From Protopterus annectens (Eukaryota; Chordata; Ceratodontiformes; Protopteridae), in NCBI RefSeq assembly GCF_019279795.1, contig NC_056743.1, positions 629,986,215 to 630,050,214 on the forward strand: a stretch of DNA of 64,000 bases, read 5' to 3'. Below, in pieces: positions 1 to 12,230 of this stretch. The translations under genes were made by a program, and so were the position numbers. Numbering within the stretch: the first letter of the stretch is position 1; each line of letters opens with the position of its first letter. The notes below the pieces were generated by a model, which ran no database searches, had not been told where the DNA came from, and was given only the letters and a program-made list of their open reading frames with translations.

Positions 1-1840
1 ATACATGGTAAAATCTGCTTGTATATAAATCTTACTAACTCGCTAATATGAATACATTTTTAAACTGAACAGTATCAGCCATTTTAATTTACTCTACTGT
101 AGTAATAGAATTCTGCTATAAGCAACTTTCATTTTGATGCAATTCAAAAAAATGTCTCCGAACTTCTCATATGGCTCTTTTTTATTAAGGATAAAAAGAT
201 TTTAGCATGTAACTCTCAAACAGAATTGGTGTTTTTTTCTCCAATCCTTGCAGCTTTTGTTTTAGCATATCTTTTTTATTAAACATGTTTTGGCTTTCTC
301 AGAACAGTTGTAGGGTAATTATTTTACTAATTCAATAACTGCACTAGTTGAATATTAACCCTACAGCTTTCAATTAGAATGAATGGGGTTTGGAATCCTG
401 GTGGGACATGGTATTCCTTGGCACGGCTTTTCACTTTCATCCCTTCCCCATAGTAAAAGGATATGCATAGCCAATCCATGTTCACTTACTATGCAGCAGT
501 GTAAGCAGACAAGTCAGTTGTTTACATTCAACTGATCTCTCTGCTTAGCAGACTTTTGTGGTAATTTCTGTGTAGACTGCTGAAATGTGCAGAGGGAGTG
601 CTGCAGGTGTCAGCAATCACTTCCTGTCATGGACGGTCACAGCAGTGGTTTTATGGTTAGTATGAGAAAATCAGCTTCTCTACGCGTTAACATTATTTGT
701 CATTGCTGAGATCTGAAAAAAAAAAAGTAGGTGTGTGTTTTTGTTCCTTTTGCAATAAACTGCAGCTACACTGATTATACAGCAGATGTAGAAAAAGAGT
801 TGTGATTGCTGGCATGGGGTCCATGTCAAAAAGAAGGGCAAAATCCCCCAGCATTTCTGCAGGACACCCTGATGTGTGAACGTGAGTCTGATTATTAAGT
901 GCAGGAAGGAAGGAAGTGGCTGTATTTATATGTAGGGGTGAGGAAGATCTAAGTTGCTCAATGAAGAGTGTGTATACAGGCCCACTTCCATTTCATCTGT
1001 GTATTTCTTTTCTGGCTAAAATAGTTTTTCGTGAGCTGGAAGCAAACCAAAGCAGTGTAGTTATAGAGAATATCTGTATGACTGTCAGTGTTTGAGAAAA
1101 GTGCAGGACACATACTCTGAGGTTTCAGTTTGGAGGCAAATGTAATGTTTGTGCTTTCTCTATTTGAGAGGATGGGTGATAAATTGATAAAAAATATGCT
1201 CCCCATTGGTTTTTCAGGACCTCTGAGTGAGGGGGTACTAAGTGACACAGTGTGTATACTGGCATATATGTTCCATTCATCTGACTGTATTTTAGTTGTT
1301 TTTTTTCTAATTAAAAGTATTGGGTGGAATTTCCCTACACTGCCTTAGAATATCAAACAATTGCTGTTACTCAGATTAGGGACTGTCTGTGACTGAGGTG
1401 ACATTAGGATAAATACTATCAGGTTGCACTTTGGAGGGAAGGCAGAGTCTGTATTGTTACTGTTTGGGTGGTGATATCTTCGGCCTTCTTAGGCGACAGA
1501 GAGAGAGAGAGAGTGCTTAAAACCTCAATGCCAGTGTGTGTGTATACTGGCATACCTCTGATTAGTTTTTACTGACTAAAGGAGATTATTGTGGGTATAT
1601 AGTTCCCTACACTGATGACACTGAGGCAGTTCTGAAACACATCCATGTTGTTTCTAACTAAATTTTACAGGCAATAGTTTGAGGCAAAGGCAGAGACTAT
1701 GTAACGACTCATGGTTGGGGTGCTTTGTTAAAGAAGGAAGGAGTAAGGTCTTCCAACAGCTCTGTAGGACCCCATGGAGTGTGGAATCAAATTACCACCT
1801 GGAGTTAGGAAGGGTCTGCATTTTGATTATGGTGGGCATG
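1..1840. other. Notch intron, no gene recognised
   Basis: Only short chance reading frames occur. Three loosely similar stretches, around 1120-1240, 1380-1480 and 1600-1700, repeat phrases such as 'ggaggcaaa', 'actgaggt' and 'agagtctgt'. This suggests an old tandem repeat of roughly 290 bp, or several copies of a diverged element. There is a short GA run at 1498-1513. Confidence 0.4.
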
Positions 1841-1847
1841 CCTATCA

Positions 1848-2118
1848 ACTTCTTTGCTCAAGAATGGAAAAGGCCAAAAAATAATGGGGGAGAAAGCACA
1901 GGCACAATTTTTAAATATTTCTGTAATTCACTTAAAACAGTTAATAGTACAAATGTTTTTGCATACGGATTTCTGAGAAAAAAGAAGGACGAATGTTTAA
2001 TGTTTTGCTTTAATGAATGTGTATAATCCTAAGTAATTTGCCAGAAAAATCAAAAATGTTGCCTGGTACAAGGCAAAAATATGAAGTAAAATCAGGGAGA
2101 GCTGAGGGGTATTCTGGT
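1848..2118 (-). mobile_element. Diverged copy of the CCTCTCAAC MITE family
   Basis: The order of phrases matches better copies elsewhere in the window: 'ggccaaaaaataatggggg', then 'tttctgagaaaa', 'tttgccagaaaaatc' and 'aggcaaaaatatgaagtaaa', ending 'gagctgaggggtatt'. It is read on the minus strand relative to the copy at 60297. Termini are too worn to define exactly. It has no coding capacity. Confidence 0.6.
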
Positions 2119-2394
2119 GAGGACAGACCATACTAGGTGATCCAGTGTCAGAATGTGAAGTTTATTGTTAGTTAAAAATGCAGAAGAAAGCATTAAGTGC
2201 CACCAATGTACTTGAAGAGATGCTTACTGACAGTGACTCACTTGAACTGGCATCTAGTGAGTTACTAAGTGTACCACCTGACACTGACGGAGAGCACACA
2301 CAGGTGATTGTGTAGGGGTTCTCAGGTTCCAGCACAAATGATATTTGTAGTAATTACTGCAGACCATGAATCTTCAGAAGACATAGATGATAAA

Positions 2395-2530
2395 GATGCA
2401 GTCTTTCCGCTTTTCACAGTTAGGGGTCACTACAGCGGAACTCTGGTCCGCTAATGATTGGCAGTGGATTTTTATGGTGCCGAGTTGCCAGCCCGATGCC
2501 CAACCTTCAAAGAAGGCACATCCATGATAA
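2395..2530 (-). mobile_element. tRNA-derived SINE, 3' part
   Basis: It carries the tail shared with the fuller copies at 19108 and 39548, read on the minus strand: 'cttttcacagttaggggtc', 'ggtccgctaatgattggcag', 'gccgagttgccag'. The tRNA-like head is missing. It is inserted in the piggyBac pseudogene, so it is younger than that. Confidence 0.8.
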
Positions 2531-2569
2531 AGCTAAATCTGCATTTTCCTTTCTTTTTCTTTTCACTGT

Positions 2570-2912
2570 CTACATCTAATAATTCAATGACTAATCTGCT
2601 CACTAGACAATACTACATTATGCTACTTGGGAAAGATAGGTCATTATTGTAAATACTTAAATGTACTAGTTGTATTTACTTCACTTTCTTTTATTTTTAT
2701 TAGTTATGCATTTTACCTGATTACTGTATATGTAATTTTTGCTTATGTTGTATTGCTGCACTGTTTTTCTTGGGTTTTGTATATTGCCTACTATGTTATC
2801 TCTTTATGTTTGTATTGCTGGAGCTTTTCTCCTTGGGTCTGCACTGAAAACGGGCCATTGGCTCAGATGGGCTAACTTGGTTAACAAATGCCAAATAAAT
2901 AAATAAATAAAA
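2570..2912 (+). mobile_element. L2-like LINE 3' tail
   Basis: A 3' fragment ends 'ggttaacaaatgccaaataa' followed by (AATA)n. The same ending, with 'gagcttttctccttgggtc' upstream, closes the large LINE at 21595 and the fragments at 37872 and 56205. It is therefore an untranslated 3' end of that LINE family. It is 5'-truncated and lies beside the SINE inside the piggyBac pseudogene. Confidence 0.65.
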
Positions 2913-3720
2913 TAAGATATCAGGATTTCAAAGTGGACAAAGGTCAGATACACTGGTGATTTTGCAGCATAGGGTTAATTCATCAGACTTCAACAAACAA
3001 GTCACTTAAAACCTTTATGGTGTGTCTGCAATCTGTCAGAGCCATTTCAGTTCATTGGTAACTCTGGCATCAACCTCATTCACTAATACTATTTGAATGT
3101 TTCTGAATACTTTATTAAGACTGGCCTGGGAAGGAGTCAAGACCTCATCACACTAATTTGTGCCAACACAGATATGCAACACAGATTCTAAGAAATGAAA
3201 ACGTATCCCATCTATATCTTGAGAAACACCTGTCTCCATAAGAACTGCATGCATTCCTGGGGAATTCCTTCTAAATGAGGAAAATTAGAATGTCACAGAT
3301 GTACATTTACCGGTCCATTGATCCATTGCTCTCAAAACCAGATTTTCATTACCTTATGAGTAGGGATCATTTCCTATATATGCAGAAATGTCTGAATTTC
3401 AGTAGCTATGAAGATTCCACACATTCATTCTTTAGGAAAAAAGCTCAAATCACTCATTTCCTACAGAAAGGATGGAAAGTACAGAGCTGTAGAGCAGTCC
3501 CTTCTCCTATTAAAAGATTAGCTTGGGTTTAAACAGTACATATATTTAAAAAATATGTATGTTTGGAAATAAAATGCATGAGTTTTGTGAAAGATCCAAC
3601 ACTGTAAGTACTGAAGGTTAAGTGGGTAATGTCACTGAAAGTTTAGATTAATCAGCAGTAGAAGCTATAACAGAGCAAGAAGCAGCTGAATCTGTAACTA
3701 GAACCAGTAATCAGAACACT

Positions 3721-5070
3721 GACATGCTCTGTGAGCTGCCCCTAACCATCAGTCAGAGTAGTAATGCACAGTATGACCTGCTCCTGACCAGTGGTCAGAC
3801 CAGTGATGTGCTGTGTGACCTGCCCCTAACCATCAGTCAGAGTAGTAATGCACTGTATGACCTGTTCCTGACCAGTGGTCAGAACAGTGATGTGCTGTGT
3901 GACCTGCCCCTAACCATCAGAGTAGTAATGCACAGTATGACCTGCTCCTGACCGGTGGTTAGAACAGTGATGTGCTGTGTGACCTGCCCCTAACCATCAG
4001 TCAGAGTAGTAATGCACAGTATGACCTGCTCCTGACCAGTGGTCAGAACCGTGATGTGCTGTGTGACCTGCCACTAACTGACAGTCAGAGCAGCAAGGGA
4101 AAGTGTCACCTGCCTTAACCAGCAGTCAGAGCAATAAGGGACAGTGTGACCTGCCCTAATCAGTGGTCAGAGCAGTGATGTACTGTGAGACCTGCTCCAA
4201 ACCGGTAGTCAGAGAAGTAAGGGACAGTGTGACCTGCCCCTGACCAGTGGTCAGAGAAGTGATGTGCTGTGTGACCTGCCTCTAATCATCAGTCAGAACA
4301 GCAAGGGACAGTGTGATCTGCCCCTAATCAGATGTTAGAGCAGTAAGGGAAAGTGTTACCCAGAGGCATGGGTTGGTTAGGATGAAGGGGCAGCTGTTTC
4401 CGTCCCCAGGTGTCAGGGGGCATGATTGGTAGATGCTCAGGTGCTAGTGCAGTATTGGCACTCAGAAACACCAACACTATTTCTGTGGTCAGGGCTAAAG
4501 AGCTTCAGTGCTCTGGCTGTGGTATTTTGACTGTAGCAAGTTACTTGTTATGTTTGCAGTGAGCAGTTTGCTACAGTTTACAAACAATAATTTTTTGTCT
4601 TTTTTGCTCTTCAGTTTAGAGTTGAGTGAGGGGCAGACTGGGGAGCTGCACAAGGCATCATAACACCTAGCTGTGGCTCTGGTGTGACCAGCACCTAACC
4701 AGTGGTCGAAGTAGTGATGCGGAATGTGAGCAGTCTCTAACCAGTAGTCAGAACAGGGATGCAGCGTATCTGGCCCCTAACCAGTGGTCAGGGCCATGAT
4801 GTACAATATGACTGGCCCAGAACCAGTGGTCAGATCAGTGATGCACAATGTGACCATTAATAAGCAATGGTCAGAGCAGTGATGCACAGTGTGACCGCTA
4901 ATAAGCAGTGGTCAGAGCAGTGATGCACAGTGAGACCAGTCCTAAATCAGTGGTCAGAGCAGTGATGCAGAGTGTGAGCAGCCCCAAACCAGTGGGCAGA
5001 GCAATGATGCACAGTGTGACCAGCCCTGAACACATGGTCAGAGCAGTAATGCACAGTGTGAGCAGTACAG
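3721..5070 (+). repeat. 42-bp minisatellite in two blocks
   Basis: Block 1 (3721-4365) repeats a unit of about 42 bp containing 'gacctgcccctaaccatcag' and 'gtagtaatgcacagtat'. Alternating units differ (catcagtcag against cagtggtcag), giving an 84-bp higher-order period. Block 2 (4682-5070) has related units with 'cagtggtcagagcagtgatg'. The stretch 4366-4681 between them is not clearly repetitive. Reading frames here are by-products of the period, a multiple of three. Confidence 0.85.
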
Positions 5071-5179
5071 TCAGTAGCCAGTGGGGATATTATTTTTAGA
5101 CCAGTTTTACTCCAGCACTAAACCTGCACTCGATCTATACAGCCTGCAGAGTTCTGTGGAATAGTAGACCAAAGCACGT

Positions 5180-5300
5180 GAGATATACTTCCACAGTTCT
5201 ACCAAAGCAGGTCAGGTGTATCTCCACAGTTCTACCAAATCAGGTCAGGTATACCTCCACAGTTCTACCAAAGCAGGTCAGGTATGCTTCCACACTTCTG
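5180..5300 (+). repeat. Short tandem repeat of about 39 bp
   Basis: About three and a half copies of a unit containing 'ccacagttctaccaaagcag' and 'gtcaggtatacct'. It lies just downstream of the 42-bp array, inside the same piggyBac remnant. Confidence 0.8.
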
Positions 5301-5805
5301 AGAAGGAAATTTAGATGCTGGCAACAGCATTAGTTACATAGTTTCAGACATGCCACAAAATTAGAGCAATAATATAGCATTCCAGACCCAAAGCAAAACA
5401 ATCTGTGTACATGCTACTCACCATACATAAGGATTGAATAGTATATATTGCACAAGGCCTAATGGCAGTTTGAAACTTAAATCAGATACTGGTGCCACAT
5501 ACAATATCAGAATTGGGGGAAGTGGGGGATATGAATGACCAAATGCTTAGAATATATGAATGTGCACAGAAGACCAGGATCTGGACCAAGAAGCTTTTTT
5601 TCACATTCTGGACATAGCTGCATATGACTCTTTTGTAACCTACCAAAATAAAGGAGGTACATGTAACCACTACATGAATATAGAAATGGTAGTACAGGGA
5701 GTTCAGGATATAGGCCATGATTCTCATTCCACTTTTGCTTACAGTGCTGATACTAACTTTTATCTTCTAAGCACACATGTCTTAGATAAAGTACCACAAA
5801 CCTTT

Positions 5806-5830
5806 AAAAAAAAAAAAAAAAAAAAAAAAA
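5806..5830 (+). repeat. Poly(A) run of 25 bp
   Basis: An uninterrupted A run follows the piggyBac C-terminal remnant and directly precedes a foldback element at 5837. Confidence 0.9.
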
Positions 5831-5836
5831 GAAAAC

Positions 5837-6207
5837 GGATCTACTGCAGTAAACCAAAATACCACTTATCTGAATTGCAAATAACAGAGATGAAAAAAAC
5901 AAAACTGCATTTTAACAAACGTGCACATCAGCAAAACAGATTCCCGGGAAAAGAACCACTTGGCCAACATGGGGAAATTTGTCCTTTTCCCCACTATAGT
6001 GGATTTCAGAGTTGGTATATACAGTTAGGGGGGTATGGGAGGTGAAGCCCCCCCCTTTGATGTGCTTTTTTTTATGTTGGCCAAGTGGTTCTTTTCCCGA
6101 GAATCTGTTTCAATGATGTGCACATTTGTTAAAATGTGGTTTTGGTTTTGTCATCTCAGTTATTTGCAATTTGGGTAAGTGGTATTTCGTTCTACTAAAG
6201 TAGACCC
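5837..6207 (+). mobile_element. Foldback element copy D (371 bp)
   Basis: Left end GGATCTACTGCAGTA and right end read inversely GGGTCTACTTTAGTA. The arms pair over roughly 130 bp, including 'gcaaataacagagatga' against 'gcaaataactgagatga' and 'gaaccacttggccaacat' on both sides. The loop (5985-6070) carries the family core: 'tccttttccccactatagtg', 'agagttggtatata', then a G-run and C-run hairpin (ggtgaagccccccc). It has no coding capacity. A direct target repeat is not clear because both flanks are A-rich. Confidence 0.85.
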
Positions 6208-8110
6208 AAAAAACATAACCCAGCAAGAATGTGTAGTGCGTGTATAGTTTGATCTGTCAGGATCTCACTAGAATGTGCTAGGAGGGACAAAGGGGAGCAT
6301 CAGAAAGATGATACAACTCTGTAGACTGCAGTGTTGTCATGTAAAGAGCCACACTAAAAATACAATGGAATATCATACACATCAGAGACCTCATACTTAT
6401 TCTCTGTGTAAGGCCATAGCTTCCACTGGGTGAGGCGATCTGACCTCTGCTGAAATCACAAGATAAAGCTGATGTCCAGAATATATGCAAACTAGCTCTC
6501 ATTACACCACAAGTACATAAAAAAATCAAACTCAGTGAATATAGGGTGGGATCTAAACTGCAGTTAGTCATAAAACAATGTGCTTCTGTGCAAGTCAGGA
6601 CTGTGAAGCAGAAAAATCCTTATGGGGCAGAATGTCATTATAGGGTGTGTTTTGTACAAAAGTATTGTATTAGAATTTTTTGAAGCTTTTATTATGAATT
6701 GTTGCAGGGAGAACTACTGACTTTGGCTTCAAACATAGGTTCCAAATGAAGTGTTTCAGAGGACATTTAGTGTCAAAGTCGGGTTTTATATACAATTTTT
6801 ATTAGGGGATATTTGATATGAAGGGAATATGAACTATTCCAGCAAAGTGATGGATTTGAGGAAACAGAGAAGGTTTTTAAATGGAAATTAGCATCCAAAC
6901 TAATTGCAGTTTTGTTCCTTCAAGTTTCAAAACTTATATATTCATATGTTCATATACTCAAAAAGTAAAAGTAGAGATACCAGGAGTAGAATGGTAATTG
7001 TTCCTTGAAAATTAAGCCCTACACTAAGGATTATTCCTTTAACCATGCCTCTTAACTACTGTGATTTAGGCATAGCACTATGAATTTTAAAGCCACATTT
7101 TATCTTTTTCCTCTAAGATTTTCACCTTTTTCCTAATAAAGATATATCTGTTTAAGGGTATATACACGTTAAATAACTGAAATAAGCCTATATGAAGATT
7201 CCTTATCACAAGCTATATGGGGGCTTAGTATATAAATACATTGTATTCCAAAAATTAAGAAAGTGCTCCTCTTTTGGGCCCTCTGCTATGATTTTTAAAG
7301 AAGAGTGCTATGATTTTTAATTCTGAGAGGTTGAGAGGTACACTTTTAACATCATTATAACTATTACTTCAGAATCCGTTCTAAAATTATTTTTCCAGTA
7401 AAATGGTTTTAATATTACTGAATCATCATTTTGCATGTAATATTAAAACTTTATAATTTGGTAATTGTTCAGCATAAAATGTGGCAGGATCATAGTTGTG
7501 TCTTTGTATGATTACCAGCATAAAAAACAGGAAAGTGGGAAGCTCCTAATGTGATGTACTAATATTCCTTAGTATAAAACAATATTCATACAGGTATAAT
7601 GAAATCTAGTGTTTGACATTTCACACGTTCACAGGTACAATGAAACATACAACATTGTGTTGGCCATGGCTGCATATACACCTAGAAACATCAATGTAAT
7701 TTCAGCTTTCGGCCCTTCTGACTGGTAAGCGAATGAAAAAGAAAACGACAGTGGTGATAACATTTTGTCAACAAGTCTAGACTTTTACCAGTTTATAAGA
7801 CTATATGAAAATTCAAACGCAGAAAAGAAACTTAGTATTTCTTACTTTCATCCGTTTACTGGGTGGCTGCCCATCTGCGGTGGGATTTTGGAAAATGTCC
7901 GAATCGTCATCACAGTCTGCTTCATGATGCAGAGGCCTGAGGAAGTAGAGTAAAAAGCACTGAAAAAAGTTCTAGACAGAGGGCTGCAAACCTTTACAAC
8001 TGAAAGTGATGTAACAACCTGCACTACCTTTGTTCACAAACACACATCACACACATGGACATGCACACATACAGATATTTGCACGTAAACACACACGTGT
8101 AGACACACAC
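6208..8110. other. Notch intron, no gene or clear repeat
   Basis: This AT-rich stretch has no convincing reading frame. I found no known protein motif and no long tandem or inverted repeat by eye. Confidence 0.4.
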
Positions 8111-8115
8111 GTGTA

Positions 8116-8185
<70 letters not shown>
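8116..8185 (+). repeat. (CA)n microsatellite
   Basis: About 35 CA units, preceded by two imperfect 'acacacgtgtag' units. Confidence 0.95.
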
Positions 8186-8189
<4 letters not shown>

Positions 8190-8854
8190 AACATGGAAAA
8201 TACTAACTCTTTTCCCTTAAATAACTCTTCTCTAATCCTAACCTATCAACACTTGCACAGACACCCACCCCCCCAACACCAAAATACTTATCCTTGTCAA
8301 CAAAATAAACTCAATAAAATTATCTATCAGTATAATTAACTGTTGATATAATGAACTGGAACCACTTTAGCTTATATTATTAATGGCTCTATTCAAACTA
8401 CTTTACATTAAAAAAATATGGAAACAAAATGAAAAATAACATGGTTTTTCATTTCCAAAACAGGCAAAATAATAGTGAACTTCACAAAGCCACAGCCATA
8501 TATTCACTGTACTACTTTAACCAATACGTCTATGTAATATGCTCTTGCTGTTCATTAAAACCAAATGCCAGATCACACTTTTGATCCCTCCCTTATATGT
8601 CCCATAATATATGTGAGGCTTTTTTCCTGGGCAAAATTCTTGTGCTCCATCACGCCACTCCCCTTATGTCCCCTATGTATTTCCCTAAATCTTCTCCCTT
8701 CCCAACTTATTCTGCCCTTGCATATGCACTAAACTCAGCAATCACTTTTCTCTTTCCTATGCTCTTCCCTGACTTTACTGATCTTTGAATGCACACATAC
8801 CCTCCCCACCAAAAAAAATTATCTGTTCAGTATTTGTTTATCAATTTCATCTAA

Positions 8855-9310
8855 ATAATGTCACTATTACACATACCCATAGACTCCATGACCTCTGATG
8901 TAGCCCTAATGGACCTGTTGCAACTCTGCAAAACACATTTTATCAGGAACATTCACTCCAGGGACCTAAACCTTGCCTGCAACATAAATAGGACATGCTG
9001 GAGGGACAAGTATGTGTCTCAGAAGCTCCCCCTTCTCTGCAACAGGTTTCCCATCCATATGAAGCAGATTTCTTCCCTAATCCAATTCAAGTGTAAATTG
9101 GACAGTTGAATGGGGAACAGGAAATTCATCCCTGGTTTGGCACCCGTGGCTTTATTAGAGAGCAGAAGCTTGTAAATGTTCAGCTACTCATGCCTAAGTC
9201 ATATATACCGTCCAAAACTCTTGGGGACCAAAACCTAACAAATGTTACTGAGAAGCATAGAGAGGCTTAAAAGGCCCCTTGGTTGATAGCCTAGTATTCT
9301 ACTATGATAC
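8855..9310 (+). mobile_element. CR1-like LINE, 3' end
   Basis: The frame from 8858 encodes the C-terminal end of a LINE reverse-transcriptase ORF: LMDLLQLCK, SRDLNLACNINRTCWRDKY and, past one stop, WMGNRKFIPG. These match the ends of the copies at 40815, 43478, 47114 and 56342. The 3' end 'gatagcctagtattctac' matches their 'gacagcctagtatctacc'. It is heavily 5'-truncated. It runs straight into the minisatellite at 9290. Confidence 0.88.
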
Positions 9311-9640
9311 CACAAGACTGTAACACTATGATAGTGTGACACTGGAGCACTATGGTACTATACCACTGTGACACTAGGATGCCATGACACCATCACACTC
9401 TGACACTAGGATACCATGACACTGTGACACTATGATACCATACCACTGTGACACTAGGATACCATGACACTGTGACACTATGATACCATACCACTGTGAC
9501 ACTAGGATACCATACCACTGTGACACTAGGATACCATACCACTGTGACACTAGGATACCATACCACTGTGACACTAGGATACCATAACACTGTGACACTA
9601 TGATACCATCATACTCTGACACTATTATACTATGAAAAGG
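9290..9640 (+). repeat. 24-bp minisatellite grown from a LINE tail
   Basis: The unit 'taccataccactgtgacact' plus 'agga' repeats about a dozen times with variants (ccatgacactgtgacactat). The period is 24 bp, hence an open minus-strand frame with an 8-residue repeat (ILVSQWYG). The array starts exactly where the CR1-like LINE ends in 'ctatgataccac'. That resembles the short tandem tail (CCTATGA) seen at the other LINE 3' ends. The ORFs here are not genes. Confidence 0.88.
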
Positions 9641-9649
9641 AAAGGCCCA

Positions 9650-12230
9650 TCTATGCTCCCTCCACACCACAGCCAAAATATCTGGTTATACCATCCTCAC
9701 AGTAAACTCTTTGTTGACTGTTGACTCATCTACTATGACATGTGGATATGTGCCTGCCGTGTTTGTGTATATTGGGTTGAAAACGCCCTACAGAATCTGG
9801 ACTTCGTGACACTTGGTAGCTAGTTAGTGGTCACCCCTTCTCCTTATTGTCTTGTTTTGTACTCATGAGATTTGAGAGTAGCTGTCACACGTATCCAATG
9901 ACTTCTTTTTAATGCCTTACCTGATAGACTGTATCTAGTGTCAATGCCATACCTTCTGGACTTTTCTGCCAGAGTAAAGATGTCCTGTTTAGTCACTTAC
10001 AGCAGCTTAAGCCCCCCTACCCACTTGTAGTGGCAGGTCAGCTCTGCCTAAGTGATCTCAATGTGTCCTATTTTCAGTCTTCACATTCAGATCCTCCATC
10101 TTCCTTTACAGTGTACTCTTGTGGAAGTCATGGTATGCAATCCCACCTCTTCCTTCATTCAGTTTACCTTCCTGTTAATAACTGCTGGCAACATTCATCT
10201 TGCTTGACATACTTTTCCTTAGGATGGATACTTCTGCCACAATATCCTTAAGATTTTCAGCAACTGCCCAAGTGTCTTTTCCATCAATTCATTGTTGCTT
10301 AACATTTTTCTGCAGTCACTCTTGGCATTTTTCTGCCAGGACAGTTCTTTCAGCTGCTGATGGTTTAAAATTTTAGATGTTATTCCTTGAAGGTGGTCAC
10401 ACCGAGGTGCTAGAATAAATTTTTGCTTTTTACTATATGGTTTTGTGGTTTCCTGAAGTTTTCCATTGTGAGCAGAATTGCTTATACATTTGGACAATAG
10501 TTTCTGTAATAAATTACACTTCAGTCTACCAAGGGGAACAAAAGTAGCACAATTAGGCTGTCATGCTGTCCAGGGTTATTTGCACTCCCTTCAGAAATGT
10601 TCAAGCTTGGCCTAAAGTTCATGAAAAGCATTGCTTCCATTAACTTAGTCATTATAAGAACTGTATTTCAGTAAATCAGTAAGAAATTATCTGCTTTGAG
10701 TGGTAATGAATTTCATTAGGCACTCCTAATCTTCACTGTTTTTTAACACAATTTCATAAACCTTTCTTCTAAACCATTATAGATGAATAATGGGGACCAT
10801 GTGTGAAATGCTTTCTGCTGCTTAGGTTTTGAAGGTTGTAAACACTTTCTGAAGTAAACTATCAGCAACCAACAAGATGCTGTGGTAGGCTATTCCTTGT
10901 GGACTTTGTAGCACTGCAGGAGTTTTTAATGAGGTAATTAACTCTATGCAAATAACCTCTGGCCATTCAGAGTAAGGATCTATAGCAGTTCACAATAGTG
11001 AGTCCATAAATATCACTATGTCATCAGTATGGAAGAACTAGGGGTGTAAAGGTGATTATGGAGGTCCAAACTGAGCCATTTTTTTATCCAATAAAATAAC
11101 AATGCATTTATCACTTTCAAATTACCATACAAAACTATGAGTTCGAGATTTCATTTTCACAGTCTCCAAATTTCCCTCATATATTGTGTCCAACACTCTG
11201 CCTTGAAAGTTGGGTGGAATTGTCATTCTTAAACTACTTAAAATTCGTCGGCATGGATAATTGTGTCTTACCAACTGCAAATACAGAATACAGTAAATTG
11301 TCTAGTCCAGGCAAGCCCTTTATGCCAATAGTATATCCCTTTGACAAAACTTTACATTTATCATACATTAGTCTAATTGCCGAAAGAGACAGCAATCCTA
11401 TACAGTCTGCCATTTTAACTCCCTTAACATTTTACCTCTCCCCCATTTTTCCCAGCCCTTACCATTTTTCCACTTATCGTACCTTTCTGAATGCTTCTGT
11501 GGATTTATTCTCCATCACCCATTCCAAATGCCTCTGTGGATTTACTCTCCAACACCCATTTCAGAAGTCCATTTTATGATTCCACAACCTTCTCTGTGGA
11601 AACAGTGGTTTCAGAGATCCAGAGGGTAGTTAGTCCCTGCAATCTGCTGCATGTAGTTCCTCCTTTCCCCTTTGTCTTTCCTCTTCAGAAAGACCCCTTC
11701 ACATCTCGCTGACATGACCTTTTGCACAAATGTAATGTCATCGCCTAGTTCTGGCATCTTAGTTGCTCTTATAAAGCCACCACAATAGTTAACCTGCATT
11801 ATGATGCTACACAGTCCCTTTGAATACAGTCTCAGGAGAATGTACTTAGAAAAAACAATGCCAAATGCTATTGCTGTGTTACTGTCATTACAAGCAACCA
11901 TTTTCATGGGGTGAAAAGATAGATATCAATGGCTGCTGATCCATTACCGGTGTGCATTTTTTGATGTACAGATATTGATTACATTTTTTTACTTCACAGG
12001 TCAAGCTAAATGTCTCAGATTGTATTTCACTCCCTGATCAGACTGAAGGCCTGTCTGTCAGTTTATTCAAAAGTATGTTTGGCTTTCTTTAAAGACCTTG
12101 AATCAAACATGATATGTCTGCCTATGCTATCCAACAACATTAAGCCACTGAACAGTACCTATTCCATATGGCTGATTATTACAGGCAGACTTAGCTCATC
12201 CAATCTAGAACAACAGCAAGCAAATTAACA
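9650..12230 (-). other. Possible decayed retroelement coding, unassigned
   Basis: The minus strand keeps several protein-like islands interrupted by stops. Examples are 10219-10497 (VAENLKDI-type text with AERTVL in another frame), about 11230-11390 (GIKGLPGLDNLLYSVFA) and 11611-11907 (ATKMPELGDDITFVQKV, then a basic stretch). A Cys-rich piece lies upstream near 11900-12000. The look is of a worn polyprotein from a retroelement, possibly a retrovirus-like one. No diagnostic motif such as YxDD or an integrase triad was found, so the family is not assigned. Confidence 0.25.

Larger units (their letters stand above)
2175..5805 (+). pseudogene. Decayed piggyBac transposase, split by repeats
   Basis: Three separated stretches read as piggyBac-family (DDE_Tnp_1_7) transposase. 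At about 2178-2320 is an acidic leader (LEEMLTDSDSLELASSEL), typical of its N-terminus. At about 3085-3535 the frame reads a YFIKTGLG segment, then DPLLSKPDFHYLMSRDHFLY, the conserved 'DPLL..P.F...MSRDRF' block. At about 5495-5660, across a frameshift, are YNIRIGG (family YN..MGGVD) and FFHILDIAAYDSFVTYQ (family 'fyhllD.a..Na.ilY'). Stops and frameshifts are frequent. A SINE and an L2-like tail lie in the first gap, and a 42-bp minisatellite fills most of 3720-5070 between the catalytic and C-terminal parts. The copy ends near a poly(A) run at 5806. It is certainly inactive. Family recognition is by motif only. Confidence 0.72.

Noticed and set aside
5560..6045. 161-codon plus-strand ORF as one protein
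   Set aside because: It begins in the piggyBac C-terminal remnant, crosses the poly(A) run and enters foldback copy D; it is a composite of unrelated repeats.
9374..9676. 100-codon minus-strand ORF with a regular 8-residue repeat
   Set aside because: It is the translation of the 24-bp minisatellite; there is no flanking coding signal.
10219..10497. Next Notch exon (RAM or ankyrin) in the downstream intron
   Set aside because: No RAM or ankyrin motifs and no suitable splice sites in phase; no such exon was found in 1-16838.
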